DNA of 64,000 nucleotides from Mytilisepta virgata (Eukaryota > Mollusca > Bivalvia > Mytilida > Mytilidae). The stretch is taken from positions 56,047,455 to 56,111,454 of the forward strand of contig CM051517.1 in NCBI GenBank assembly GCA_028015205.1, given 5' to 3'. Each line of letters begins with the position of its first letter. Within the stretch, counting starts at the first letter, position 1. Positions 35,191 to 47,175 of the stretch are shown here, piece by piece. Below the pieces are notes generated by a model. The model was given only the letters and a program-made list of their open reading frames with translations. It did no database searches and was not told where the DNA came from. The position numbers were made by a program, and so were the translations under genes.

Positions 35191-36925
35191 GGACAGATAG
35201 AAACCAGAGGCTCCCTGGGGCCTGTAGCCGCTCACCTGGTAACCTGATGGATAACAAACAGCATCAACCATCCTCATTAATGGCAGACTGTCATTTACTA
35301 CCCGAGACCAACGTACATACCAAATATATTGTTCTAGGCACATTTTAAAGGATTTAGTTTGGTTCAATTTCCTTCAGTACTTTCAGACGAATTGATGATT
35401 AACATGTTTTCCCATAGGGTCCAATGTTAAAATATGTTCTGTGCTGGTGGCCATATTTTTCCACAAATCGGAACAAAATGAGCAATTTTTGTAAAGGGCC
35501 TTTCATACGTCATTCCTGTCACCAGTTTGGTTGAATTTCCTTCAGTACTTTCAGAGGAGTTGATAATAACATGTTTTCCCATAGGGTCCTATACTAAACT
35601 ATGTTCTGCGCTGGCAGCCATGTTTTTTGACGAATCTGAACTAAATGAGCAAGCTTTGTATGTAAGGACTTTTCATACATCATTCCTGTCAAGTTTGGTT
35701 CAACTTCCTTCAGTACTTTCAGGGGAGTTGATGATTGACATGTTTTCCCATCGGGTCCAATGTTAAACTATGTAAACTGGCGGCCATGATTTTTGACAAA
35801 TAGGAACAAAATGAGCAATTTAAGTAAAGAACCTTCCATACGTCATTCCTGCCACATTTAGTGCAATTAGCTTCAGTACTTTCAGAGGAGTTAATGATTA
35901 ACATGTTTTCCAAGAGGGTCCAATGTTAAAACATGTTCTGCGCTGGCAGCCATGTTTTTTGACCAACCGGAAGAAAATGAGCAAGCTATGTAAAGGACCT
36001 TTCATACATCATTCCCGTCAAGTTTGGTTCAACTTTCTTCAGTACTTTCAGACGAATTGATGATCAACATGTTTTCCCCTAGGGTCTAATGTTAAAATAT
36101 GTTCTGTGCTGGCGGCCATGTTTTTTGACAAATCGGAACAAAATGAGCAATCTTAGTAAAGGACCGTCCATACGTCATTCCTGCCACATTTTGTGCAATA
36201 AGCTTCAGTACTTTCAGAGGAGTTGATGATTAACATGCTTTCCTATAGGGTCAAATGTTAAACTATGTTATGCGCTGGCAGCCATGTTTTTTTACCAATC
36301 GGAAGAAAATGAGCAAGCTATGTAAAGGACCTTTCATACATCATTCCTATCAAGTTTGGTTCAACTTCCTTCAGTACTTTCAGAGGAGTTGATGATTAAC
36401 ATGTTTACCCATAGGGTCCAATGTTAAACAATGTTCTGCGCTTGCAGCCATGTTTTTGACGAATCTGAACAAAATGAGCAAGCTATGTAAAGGACCTTTC
36501 ATACATCATTCCTTTCAAGTTTGGTTCAACTTCCTTCAGTACTTTCAGAAGAGTTGATGATTAACATGCTTTCCCTTTGAGGCCAATGTTAAAAAATTTC
36601 TGCGCTGGCAGCCATGATTTTTGGCGGACGGAACGAAATGAGTAATCTTTGTACAGGACCTTCCATACATCACATCTGCCAAGTTTGATTCAATTTTCTT
36701 TAATTGTTTCAGAGGAGGTGATAAAAATGCAATTAACCAATAAAAATGCATTTTGGGCACTATTGATTTTTCAATCAGGACCAAATGAAGCAAACTTTCA
36801 TGTATTCATGCCAATGAACATTCCTGCCAAGTTTGGTTTCATTTGGCCCAGCCGTCTAGGAGGAGATGACGTTTTACGACGACGACGACGCCGACGGACG
36901 CAAAGTGGTGACTAAAGAGTCACTG
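35190..36925 (+). repeat. 166-bp tandem array with hairpin-like ends
   Basis: The marker CTTCAGTACTTTCAG starts at 35372, 35540, 35708, 35871, 36037, 36203, 36369 and 36534, with a diverged unit at about 36698 and another near 36835, so about ten units of 163-168 bp. Each unit carries GGGTCCAATGTTAAA, GCCATGTTTTTTGAC and AAAATGAGCAA. The left side (35204-35239) has a small stem AGAGGC/GGGGCCT. The right side ends in GACGACGACGACGCCGACGG and the hairpin GTGACT-AAAG-AGTCAC (36908-36923). This fits a hairpin-ended, minisatellite-bearing element, but I could not match an inverted repeat between its ends. The short frames inside are repeat artefacts. Confidence 0.85.
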
Positions 36926-36944
36926 GAAACCGGAAATCAGATCA

Positions 36945-36990
36945 CACTTACAACTAATCGTAGTCATAAAAACGTTTGTGAAACGGGGTT
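36945..36990 (+). repeat. Fragment of MITE family 4
   Basis: ACTAATCGTAGTC followed by GTGAAACGGGG matches the right arm of the element at 28061-28170; the left arm is missing. Confidence 0.5.
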
Positions 36991-37196
36991 TGTGAAACGA
37001 CCCATGCGCGCAAAATCTAAACAAAAGAAGAATTCATGAGAACAGTAACATAAAAACAAATATTACAAAGTATAATTAAAACATAAAACCACAGAAAAAC
37101 AAAAGACAAAACAAACAAAAATAATAAAAACTGAAGCACAAGCAAAGTAAAAAGGAATGACAGCAGTTGCTACGGAAGGGAAAGCGCATCTTTCTG

Positions 37197-37338
37197 TTAA
37201 CAGCACTCATTTTCTTGCATTGGAGAAATATCGGAATCTTCCATAAGACGTGCAATCAAACTAAGATATACATATCTCATTGGTGAGATAGAGATTTCCA
37301 TACGGATCAGGTAAGCCATAAAGGCTTCATTGAGTGTA
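37197..37338 (-). CDS. Short exon-like frame, unrecognised
   Basis: A 46-codon open stretch on the minus strand ends in a stop (NEAFMAYLIRMEISIS ... ARLMEDSDISPMQENECC) in a patch slightly richer in G/C than its flanks. A possible acceptor (CCTAAAG) bounds its 5' side. Its phase does not fit the donor of the neighbouring candidate at 37532, so I cannot join the two. Chance is a real alternative. Confidence 0.18.
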
Positions 37339-37531
37339 CTTTAGGCGTCATAACAAAGGATGTAGAAATTTTACCTGACAGCAGTTTCGTATATTAGAAA
37401 TTAACGTAGATTGTAACAGTATAATTTCGTTTCGTCGAGAAGTTATTTTTTCTATTTAATTTTTATTTTTTGGTAATCTTTTGTTTTGTTTTTTCAGGAA
37501 CTTTAGAAATGTTCCTGAATGTCATACTTAC

Positions 37532-37669
37532 GCAACAGGTACGTGGAACAGAAAGATAACAGCGATTCACATCAATTTCCTGGATTATCATTGTTAATAA
37601 TAATAATGATATTAAAAAAAAAACTACGACACAAATCATGCAAATTTCTCCGAACAGAAAGTGGCCCAT
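37532..37669 (-). CDS. Candidate first exon with membrane segment
   Basis: On the minus strand an ATG opens a frame MGHFLFGEICMIC followed by a 19-residue hydrophobic run (VVVFFLISLLLLTMII), then QEIDVNRCYLSVPRTCC. It ends exactly at a consensus splice donor, TGC|GTAAGTAT. Residues 9-29 could be a signal anchor or signal peptide. The nearest phase-compatible acceptor I see is GCTGTCAG (ending at about 37373), which would add only eight residues before a stop. The family is not recognised. The donor is the best support, and the hydrophobic run is partly a by-product of a TTA repeat. Confidence 0.28.
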
Positions 37670-37699
37670 TGGTTGCTTAAAACATTTTTGTGGGATCAA

Positions 37700-39239
37700 A
37701 TATCAAGTGCAATTACTATTTAATGTTAGAACTTAAACTTGAAATATTTGTAATTCCTACATTAAGTGTGAAATTATTTTCCTAGAATCATAAGGTATAC
37801 GGTTACATAGAAACATTCTATTGTATCCTTACATACTTGGGTTTAATCAGACATGAGTATCATTGAAACGAATTTTAATTCTGTGTCTGCTGGTATTTTA
37901 AACCCCTGTGCTAGAATTAAGGCCATTATAAAACCTCGTAAAACATATTAACTTAGACCGCCACATTTTATAAGCACGTTTTCGATTTCGGGTCTGTGTA
38001 GTTTCGGAGAGATCATTCGTTGTTTTATCAAAATACCTACATGTTTAGTAGCAAAAAATCAGAACAATAACAGTGACCAAGATCAATTAGCAAAAACTGT
38101 CCTGATATCAGAAGAATAACAAATTTGACATGGAACTAGTTTTTATGCCTTTTGACTAATCGTTGTGCAAAGCTGTGTAACATAGCATACGTACATCTAT
38201 GTTATGCATTGTGACTACGCGGTTGTAGTGATTTGACTTCGGTAGCATTTTGTAATTAACTCTGAGACATTTCCCTTTGTCGTACAAAGATGTATTCGAG
38301 AGAATGCAGTTTGAAACAATATGAAGTGCCATTATATGATAACTTCTTCGCAATAATACAATTTCGAAACGCTTTAAAAATTACATTGACGAAGAAATTA
38401 TTTGGAAGGAATAAGATAAAAGTCATCTTTACAATATTTTTCAGTGTTTCTCTTTTGTTTTGTTAATGTATTCTTATTTTTCTTTCCTGATTCTTAATAC
38501 ATTCTGTGGAATTTCTCAGCTTTCTTAATTGAAATTGAAACACAAATCTAAAAAACATTACCACATTACTGAAAATACTTGGCATCATTTTTAACCCCTC
38601 TTTTTTGTGTAATTTTATTTATATCGGTAATTTTGGAAGACTGATACGCTGTTTTTTAATTAATTTATAATTATATATAATATATAATATATAATATATA
38701 AACAAATGAAATAAGATATTTAAAATATTAACGGTCCAAAACTTTCCTTTTTCCCAGAAAAACGGATAATAGCTAACTATTGTTTTGTTTAAAATTGAAT
38801 GATTTTTGTTTTGATTGTATGATATTAAAAAGAATCTGTAGTGGTTCATGGAATTTTTTTTTTAAAACGTATTTAAATGTTTTTCATGGAAAAATTTTGT
38901 TCCGAAATTCTTTGATCTCTTTTCTTTAAATTCTGTATCCAATTATGCGTTCAATGCTTTATTTTATTTGTGGAATTTTTCCTTTATTTTGGAATAAAAA
39001 ATACATGACTTTAAATATACTGTCACAAAAACATCTAATGAAGGGTTATGTTCGACCTTTGTTAATATCACGCCTTCAAACAAATGACGGTCGTCAAATA
39101 TGGTTCATTCCCATTTATCCAACTTAAATGAAAAAAAAATGAAATCAAAGAGAATTAAGAACAAAAGACTTTAAATTAGAGCGTGGACAATGTAATATAC
39201 GAAAAATATACGACTTAAATTTGCCCTGGTCTTTTTTTG
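37700..39239. other. Unannotated AT-rich DNA
   Basis: No gene was recognised. An ATATA-type microsatellite lies at 38670-38700. A 65-codon minus frame (38156-38353) is unremarkable. Confidence 0.35.
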
Positions 39240-39249
39240 TATTAATGTA

Positions 39250-39785
39250 TAAATGATTGGATTGATTGATTGTTTCTTGCTTAGCGTCCAGTGGCAAAAT
39301 TTGATGCTTCTTTAGGACGGGAACCAGTTCAAAAATTTATCAAAAACAATTAAACAGTTGTGGGACGGGGAAACAAAGTGAAACTAATTTTGACTGCAAC
39401 TGTAAAAGAAGGCTGATTGGGTAGGATCGGACAATTTAGCATTCTGTAGCGACCATCAGCCTGCTCTTTTTCGAAAACTACCTATTATGACCTGACAACC
39501 AACCAAAGAGAGGATCTTCCCTATCTGCAGCCTGGGGACGCACTAGGCAGCTCTGTGGGTTGAGCTCCCGTGATCCTTCACAGGTGCCCAGTAAATGATC
39601 GGAAGTTTCATGTAAAACAATTATAACAAGGTAAATAGTTATCCTGCAAGAATCCGGGTTAGAAGTTGTTGTTTCTTATCAAACTCCGGGACAGTGACCA
39701 TATCCGTTCCGGTACCATATACCTCCACTACTAGGATACGGACGGAACTGGAACTGCCGGGGAGTTTGGTTTCTTATAAACTAGT
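39250..39785 (+). repeat. Dispersed repeat with terminal foldback
   Basis: It begins with GATTGGATTGATTGATTG and GCTTAGCGTCCAGTGGCAAA, a phrase I associate with a common molluscan interspersed repeat. It is richer in GC than its flanks. The right part (39676-39780) is an imperfect foldback: TTTCTTATCAAACTCCGGGA at the left and GGGGAGTTTGGTTTCTTATA at the right, with CCGTTCCGGT / GGAACTGGAACTG pairing inside. Only one copy is present in this window. Confidence 0.55.
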
Positions 39786-40349
39786 ACGTTTCTATAGTCT
39801 ATATAAAAAAATATTAATGGATACCATATACATGCATGTATGTATTTTACTTTGTAGAATTAATGTAATTTAAACTGTTGGTAGATTTTGATTTTTTATA
39901 AAGATCATTTATGACAGATTTATATAATAAATAATAATAAATAAATAAGTATTTTTATTATTATTGTTGTTTTTTTGTTATTTTAAGGAATAACTTAAAC
40001 TCTTAAGTATGTGAAATTTACCTAATGCCCAGAAAAAGGAGAGTTTGTTTTTCCTATCCCATTATCATTTAACAGGACTTTTTAAAAAGAAATTGCAGAA
40101 TAAATTTTTTTTCCTGTTTATGATACCTAATTTTCTATGCATGTGTTTGGATGAGCTCAATGTATCTGGTTACTTAACTATATAATTTTCCCTTTATATC
40201 AATTCATGATAAATTCTTGGATACCAATTCTGATGCACAAGATGTGCACATTTTATCGATTTATATGCGACTGTTCAGCTGTGCTCAAGGCCTAAAATGT
40301 CGAAAACGATGATCCAAAAAGCTGAAGAGCTTTTCCAAAGTGACAAAAA

Positions 40350-40730
40350 ACTACACGTGTGGGAACGACACGAACGGCCCCGCCCACAAAAGGCCAAGGC
40401 CCGCTATTTCGGCACAAATCCGCAGAGCGAAGCGAAATCTAAACTCGATCTGTAATTCATCATGGTAGACCAACATACCAAAACATCAGCTAAATATCTG
40501 AAGGCGTTCAGAAAATAAAATCCAAAGTCCAAAGCCCGTAATTTCAGAAAAAAATCAGCGGAGCGGAACGAAACGTAGACTCGATCTGTAACACATCATG
40601 GTAGACTCACATACCAAAAATCAGCTCAATATCTGAAGGCGTTCAGAAATAAATGACGGAAAGGTGTTCGTTGCGGAATGACGGACAAGGGTAAAACTAT
40701 ATGGCCCCGACTACTAAGTGGCGGGGCCAT
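40350..40730 (-). mobile_element. Hairpin-ended element, family E
   Basis: The terminal hairpin ATGGCCCCG..CGGGGCCAT is at 40701-40730. The subterminal copy of its inverted repeat, GGCCCCGCC, is at 40376-40384, preceded by a small hairpin CGTGT-GGGAACG-ACACG (40356-40372). This is the same layout as families A-D, read on the minus strand. The interior has two units about 136 bp apart (CTCGATCTGTAA at 40444 and 40580). No coding sequence. Confidence 0.7.
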
Positions 40731-40740
40731 AAAAAGCAAT

Positions 40741-40990
40741 TGAATGAATGCAATTGATTCCGTCAAAATCTACTTGCAAATATATCGAACGATTTCAGTC
40801 CACCATCTATAAGGATGGTCAGATTTAATGTTATAGCTAGAGGAACATAGAACTTGAAACTTTTCACTACCAATGCGATGACTGCTTTAACGCAGCACGA
40901 CAGGCTTACACCTGATCCATTCCCAAAATTTTTCATGGCACTTCTAATGCTTTACAGTTTGCGGTTCTCTCCTATAAAACCAGAAAGAAA
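40741..40990 (+). repeat. Dispersed repeat also flanking the 51-54 kb insertion
   Basis: GCAATTGATTCCGTCAAAAT followed by CTACTTGCAAAT and CAGTCCACC is shared with 51357-51391 and 53853-53895. This copy runs on through CAGTCCACCATCTATAAGG without interruption and so shows the state without the retrotransposon. Confidence 0.7.
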
Positions 40991-42530
40991 GGATATTGTG
41001 AATTAACAATTGACACAAAATATCTACATAAAAGTGACAAATGTCTAATATATACTGTATATGATTACTATGGCAAATTTTTCCTCATCAGCTGCTCTTA
41101 ATCCCGATCTTGTTGTTCTAAAAGCCTTAATATTGGAAAATACGTAACAAAAAAGTATCTATTATATGTGCATTGTCTTGCACTCTATATATATTCACAC
41201 ATGAAAATGACATAATGATGTAAAGAATGTTAGAGAAAATACTTCAGAGTCCAAAGTTCAGAAGATATACTTAAAAATACACAGAAGGACTGAAAATGTA
41301 CATTGTCTGTTCATGTAATATCAATTCGGAAATCAGAGATATCAGTCCACATTTTATAGTATATTTTTTCCATTTAAATTTTCCCCAATTTCTTTTGTTT
41401 TTTACAAGAATCCTAGTTGAAATATAAAGAACAAGGAACATAGTACAATGTACATAATTTTAAACAATTTTGTTTGTGATATATGTCACTGTTTAAGGAT
41501 GACAGGGGGGAGGGGAGTTGATGATAAATAAATACATTAAAGACATATTGGGCATTTTATTGAGTTAACAATGGTACACTTTTCTATAATTTTGGCATTT
41601 TTTTCAGTTATGAATGTACATTGAATAAAAGAAAGATTATAAAGTTTGAGCCAGTACATTTTTTTTTTATGTTAATAGGAAAATACACTTATAAAATAAT
41701 TGTGGTCTTGTTCCTGTGCTGTATGTGTTTACAAGAAAACTTTTTGTTTATTAAACACAAATTTTTCTAAGTATTATTTTGTTTAAAGTGTTTGGTATAA
41801 TAGGTATTATTAACGCATTTTCAGAAACAAATACAAATATGAAAACCGTAAAAAAAATGCATTATCTTTTATTTGCAAGGATAAATTATTATTACCATAT
41901 TATTGACTAAAATCATCTGAAATATATTTAATGTTTCTTTAAATTTTATATAGTTTTTAAAGTACTTTTTTACAATAATAAAAAGAAAAGTCTATAGTTT
42001 TTTTCAATAATAAAAAAGAAATGTCTATAGTTTTTAGAACAAACTTGTAGTTATAGCGTCCCAAAGGGGAATTTATTTATACATGAACGTCCCAATAGTC
42101 TTATACGTATCTATCTGTTTATTTTCTGAACACAATATAACAAGCTACTTGGCGTTCTCTCGATAAAATCCCTTATTTGGCTTCTCCACTCATGGCTCGA
42201 AATCATTACTGTGTCATTACAATTTCGGAAAACTCTATCTTGTTAATTTATCTCGGCTTTTATTAGAACATATTGCTAAATTAATAATTTAATTCGGTGT
42301 CAATATTCTCCCAGCATATTGATTAGTCTTATTAAAATCCAAAAGCATCTTTTACTGCAGGACCATTGAACCTGTATGCTGTATTCCTCATTTGATTTGA
42401 AATTCACGCTACCAATATATAAAAATAAATCAATAAGTACATGTTTTTCTCACATTTCGCCAATATACCAATTCCATAATATATAGGAAAAACGCAATGT
42501 TACAGTATCTTTTAACACTTCTGTGCCTTT
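40991..42530. other. Unannotated AT-rich DNA
   Basis: No gene or repeat family was recognised. A short local duplication (AATAATAAAAAGAAA.GTCTATAGTTTTT) lies at about 41975-42035. Confidence 0.35.
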
Positions 42531-42958
42531 TTACACATCTGAAAGAAAGAGGAAAATTCGATAAATATTGTCCAGAAACATCGGTTCCTCAAAATCCGTC
42601 CCGTCATGCTCCAAGATGAAGTAAATTCCGCTATTCCTTAAGTGACTTATCAATGTGCTGTCTACGTAGTAATTAGCGTTATCCATTAGCATCCTGTATA
42701 ATGAACTTTGGGTGTATGAGCAGGTACGATTTCCACACATTCAGACGATTCCTCTTCATATCTAGCATACTTTCCTTCATCAGCCACAGCATATTTTCAC
42801 ATAAAAGCTGTATGAAATCATCAAAATTCTCATTTATGCTACAAATAACAAAAATAATTATTGACACATAATATATAGCTGAGATTGACAGAAATTAACA
42901 GTAATTTACCTCGGAAATCATGGTTCCGGGAAGACGACTCTGTTAGATCATAAAACTC
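42531..42958 (-). CDS. Candidate two-exon gene fragment, unrecognised
   Basis: On the minus strand, a 49-bp piece (42910-42958) reads EFYDLTESSSRNHDFR and ends at CCGAG|GTAAAT. A 71-bp AT-rich gap ends in TTTGTTATTTGTAG (42839), and the frame resumes as GINENFDDFIQLLCEN, then MLWLMKESMLDMKRN, up to a stop at 42679. In another frame just beyond (42740 down to 42531) a further 69 codons read SLYRMLMDNANYYVDS, then GIYFILEHDGTDFEEP, so a single frameshift could join them. Donor, acceptor and phase agree across the first gap, which supports a real gene or a recent relic. I do not recognise the family. Confidence 0.3.
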
Positions 42959-42959
42959 C

Positions 42960-44130
42960 TATTAGAAGTAATTTAATAAACCGTCGTTTCATATATTCCA
43001 TTAGGTGTATGCAGTTTTTACATACGTTTTAGTTACGTTTTAATTATAAGGCACCGAGCCTGTCAGAAACCCTTATTGTATTCTTTAAACCGTCAGCTGT
43101 TGATAGTTTATTAGCGGCAGGAATTTAACTAGTGAATTATAGTATTCTGTAATTATTGGCAGCGGTATGATTGCGTACGTGTGGTTCAAATCAAACATTA
43201 ATGAGACTTTTTCTTTTTTCATTTATTAATATCCCAAACATTAAAATGTTGTCTCAAAAAATATTATTACAAAAGAGATATTTTATAACCGTTCCAACAC
43301 GAAATATCACTCGTTATATAAGTGGTTTCCGCATTTATTACGAAAAAAGCAAATGTTTTTGTATAATTAAACACATTTTCTATTTGAAAATGAGAAGACG
43401 AACTACATTTTACTCCGTACTTATGAATCAATTTTCTGTTTTAAGTGGGATGTCATTTGGCACACGGCTATGATTGGCAGCTGCAAAGTGGCGTAATTAC
43501 ATTTCAAAGACTGCTACAAAACATATTAGTGTAATGATGATGTTCATTTAAAAACATAACAGACTTTGTTGTATTAATGTATCTTGGCTTTCTGTTGATT
43601 GATGCCTCAATAATGGATTATCGGCAATTTCAGACCGATTTTCTGAGTTAAATTCTTGTAAGATGTAATTCAAAGAAACTTTTATGGCTATCTTTATGAT
43701 TTATAAAATAATTAAGCTGGAAATGAAGTATATATTATGATTAATAGTGGTTTTAATTTGCATTCCAAACATTGAATTTTATAAACAGTTTCGTATAATA
43801 AAAATATATATCCAAAGCGGACTGTGCAAGTATTTAAGAAATGCAAATAAAATATTGATATGCAAGCAACTTTTCTCATTGTTTTTTATAATCATTTGTT
43901 GTATATCTGGGGTATACTGAAAATTCAATAAAATATTCTTAACCCTTTTATGAGATCGGAAACCAAAGTGTTTAGTTACATGTGTTTTTGTAGTGTAAGA
44001 AAATTTCTGCCAAAATTCTACGGAGTTTAAATTTATGAAATTAAATATAACACTCCTCTTTGAAAAACATGTAATTCCCGATGCAGTTAATTTGGTACAA
44101 TCTTATCATATATATATATATAGTAGTTAT
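42960..44130. other. Unannotated DNA
   Basis: No gene was recognised. The 100-codon plus frame at 43171-43473 is Lys-, Phe- and Ile-rich and lacks support. (TA)n and (AAT)n runs close the stretch at 44109-44152. Confidence 0.35.
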
Positions 44131-44131
44131 A

Positions 44132-44152
44132 AATAATAATAATAATAATAAT
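44132..44152. repeat. (AAT)n microsatellite
   Basis: Seven AAT units sit directly beside the outer left end of the large hairpin-element nest. This fits an ATT/AAT target preference of the element. Confidence 0.9.
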
Positions 44153-45300
44153 GAAAAGATCCAATTGTTCAAAGAACAATTGAGGGCTTTCCCAGGTTAA
44201 ATGACCTTTACATGCGACCTCATGACATTCAGATTGATTAAACCCCAAATGATGAACATCTCTGAAGCAGAACCACTTTTGTATCGTTAACGATAAAAAA
44301 GGTCAAAATCTAGGACGTTTTCTCACTCAATGACCTTGACATTTGCTGTTTTGACGTTCACGTTGATTTGTCTTCCTAAGCTGAATATTTCTAAAGAAGA
44401 ACCACTTCAATATCTCTATTGGTAAAAAAGGTTAAAATCTAAGACGTATTTTTCATTAAATGACCTTGACCTGTAATCATGTGACCGTGACTATGATTTG
44501 CCTTTCAACAGAGTCCTTTTCTCATTAGAAAGCATTCAAATATCTTCTAATAATAGAAAGGTCAAAAATTAGGACGTTGACCTTGACATTTTGGTCTAAG
44601 GTCATCCTCAAGGTCACATCCCCCGATGATCAAAACTGAAGACCCCATGCCTCTATCATATAAAGTTACTGAGTTTTACCCGAAAAACTAATTTACCAAT
44701 GCTTCAATGGGACATAACTCTTATAAGATGACCTCAGATCCTTTTCATGGAAATGTAACAAAGTTGCGTCTTTAGATGCCAGACATTTTACACCCCCAAC
44801 CATTCCTGTATCTTTTATCATTTCAGAGGAGTAGTGCACACAAGCAAAGGTCAAAATATAGAACGTGACCTTGACCTTTGACCTTATTTCTATTTTGAAG
44901 ATGAAAGGTCATGAGGGTCTATGGTGAAGACTTTAGGTCTGTATCACTTCTGGTTTTTAAGATATACTTGTATATCACTTACACGAATCATTTTAGGGGA
45001 GGTAACTCCCATAAGATGTCGTCAGATCCTTTCCGCTAACATTCAACAAAGTTGCGTATGGATTGACTGAGGACTTTAGAAAAGATTTTGAAGCGATATC
45101 TTTTAAGGTTTCAGAGGAGTAGTACACACAATCTTTTTGGTGTTGGGGAAGATAACTCCGTAACGACAAAGTTTACGACATAATTCCCATAACACATCAA
45201 ATCATTTTCATGACCGATATCATAGACAAAATATGAAAGCGATATGTCGCGAACTCACTTGTCAGGAAATGGCGGAAGAAAAAGAATAATAATTAAAAAC

Positions 45301-47175
45301 CAATTGTTCAGAGAACAATTGAAGGTCTTTCCACCTCAATTGCAGATTTGTTGATAAAAAAAAATGAGGTTTAAAATGTAATTGTTGGTTTTAGAGCATA
45401 GCTAAACTTTCAGTGATTTCAAGGATATATGGTTCTATGTACTGAAATAAGGGAGGTATTATGCTACTTACCGTATTACAAATATCACTTCTGGTTTGAT
45501 ATGATAGGTAATTTTACAATTGTTAAAAAAATATATGGACTGCTAGTTTGAATAACTAAGAAAAATGTTTATTTCTGGTTAACTAAATGTTTGATGAATT
45601 ATACTGTTTTGCACTATAAACATCAAAAACGTCATTAATGTGACCTTATAAATTGACAATTCTAGACGTTTTCATGGGTTGTAACATTGTCACATTAATT
45701 AACATTCCAATATATCCAAAACGTCTAAAAACGTCTACAGAAATAATAACGTTGCCAGAAATGACGTCATCAAAAGTAGTGCCTGAATTTCACGCTTTCA
45801 ATACCTTTAATTGCTTTAAAAATCTGAAAAAAACTTATAAAGTGTGAAAAAATGCAAAATACGTAATATAGGTCATGACCTTGACCTTTGACCTTGTGAC
45901 ATTTTTCAAGGTCATTGGCCGTTGAGGTCATTTTAGAAGACCCCATGCCATTATTATGTACCATTGTCAAGTTATAAACGAAAAACCTTAAGTTTGAACG
46001 TTCTAGGTGCAATTACTCTCAAAAGATGACGTCATACAACTTTAACTCAAATGTAACAAAGTTGCGCATCAATGTCCTAAACATTTCCACCATTACATTT
46101 CCTTGGCTATCTACAACCATTTCAGAGGAGTAGTGATAACAAGCAAATATCAAATAATAGAACTTGACCTTGACCTTTGACCTTGATGCCAATTTGAAGG
46201 TTATCAATCCCTGATGTTAAAACAAAAGACCCCATGCCTTTATCATGTACCACTGTTTAGAAATAAACGAAAAACGAAAATTTAAACGTTCTAGGGGCAA
46301 TTACGCCTATAAAATGACGTCATACAACTTTTTCTCAAATGTAACAAAGCTAGATCTCAACGTCCTTAACATTTTCTCCTTTACATTTTATCAGCTATCT
46401 TTTACCGTTTCAGAGGAGAAGCGATAACAAGCAAAAGTCAAAATTAAGAACTTGACCTTGACCTTTGACCTTGATGCCAATTTGAAGGTTATCAATCCTT
46501 GATGTCAAAACAAAAGACCCCATGCCTTTATCATGTACCATTGTTGAGAAATAAACGAAAAACCGCAAATTTAAACGTTCTAACGGCAATTACGCCTATA
46601 AAATGACGTCATACAACTTTTATGCAAATGTAACAAATCTAGGTCTCAACGTCCTTAACATTTTCTCCATTACATTTTATCAGCTATCTTTTACCGTTTC
46701 AGAGGAGAAGCGATAACAAGCAAAAGTCAAAATTTAGAACTTGACCTTGACCTTTGACCTTGACCTCATTTTACTTGTTAGGGGTCATGGACCCTAAATA
46801 CAAAGTTTCATGTTGATATCTCAACTCTAAATAACAATTTGTATGATACACCAAAAGTGAAAGTCGTTTGAGGGGAAATAACTCCTATGAAATGTCGTCA
46901 GATCCCTTCCGACCAAATTGAACAAAGTTGCGCACTGATACACTGAAGACATTGCAAGAGATTTTGGGTCGATATCTTTTACAGTTTTAGAGATATAGCG
47001 ATAACAAGAAAAGGAGGACGCCGGGAGATAACTCCTATAAAAAAAAGTGTTCGGTTACACAGGGTCAATGGTGAAATCGCAATCACTGTACGATATCATG
47101 GGCCAAAAATCCTTTCGATATGTCAAGTAACAAAAAAACATCCTAGACGGCAGAAGAAAAAAAAAAAAAATTAAA
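45301..47175 (-). mobile_element. Family C element, copy C1 (body)
   Basis: Starts with the small hairpin CAATTGTTC-AGA-GAACAATTG (45301-45321) and the inverted repeat AGGTCTTTCCAC (45323-45334). Ends at CATCCTAGACGGCAGAAG and a poly-A run. Inside are about four units of a roughly 288-bp repeat, each with TTTCAGAGGAG. It is nearly identical to C3 and clearly less similar to C2. Its terminal hairpin is displaced to the stack at 50976-51107. Confidence 0.8.

Noticed and set aside
43171..43473. 100-codon plus-strand frame
   Set aside because: Lys/Phe/Ile-rich composition typical of chance frames in AT-rich DNA; no motif or splice support.
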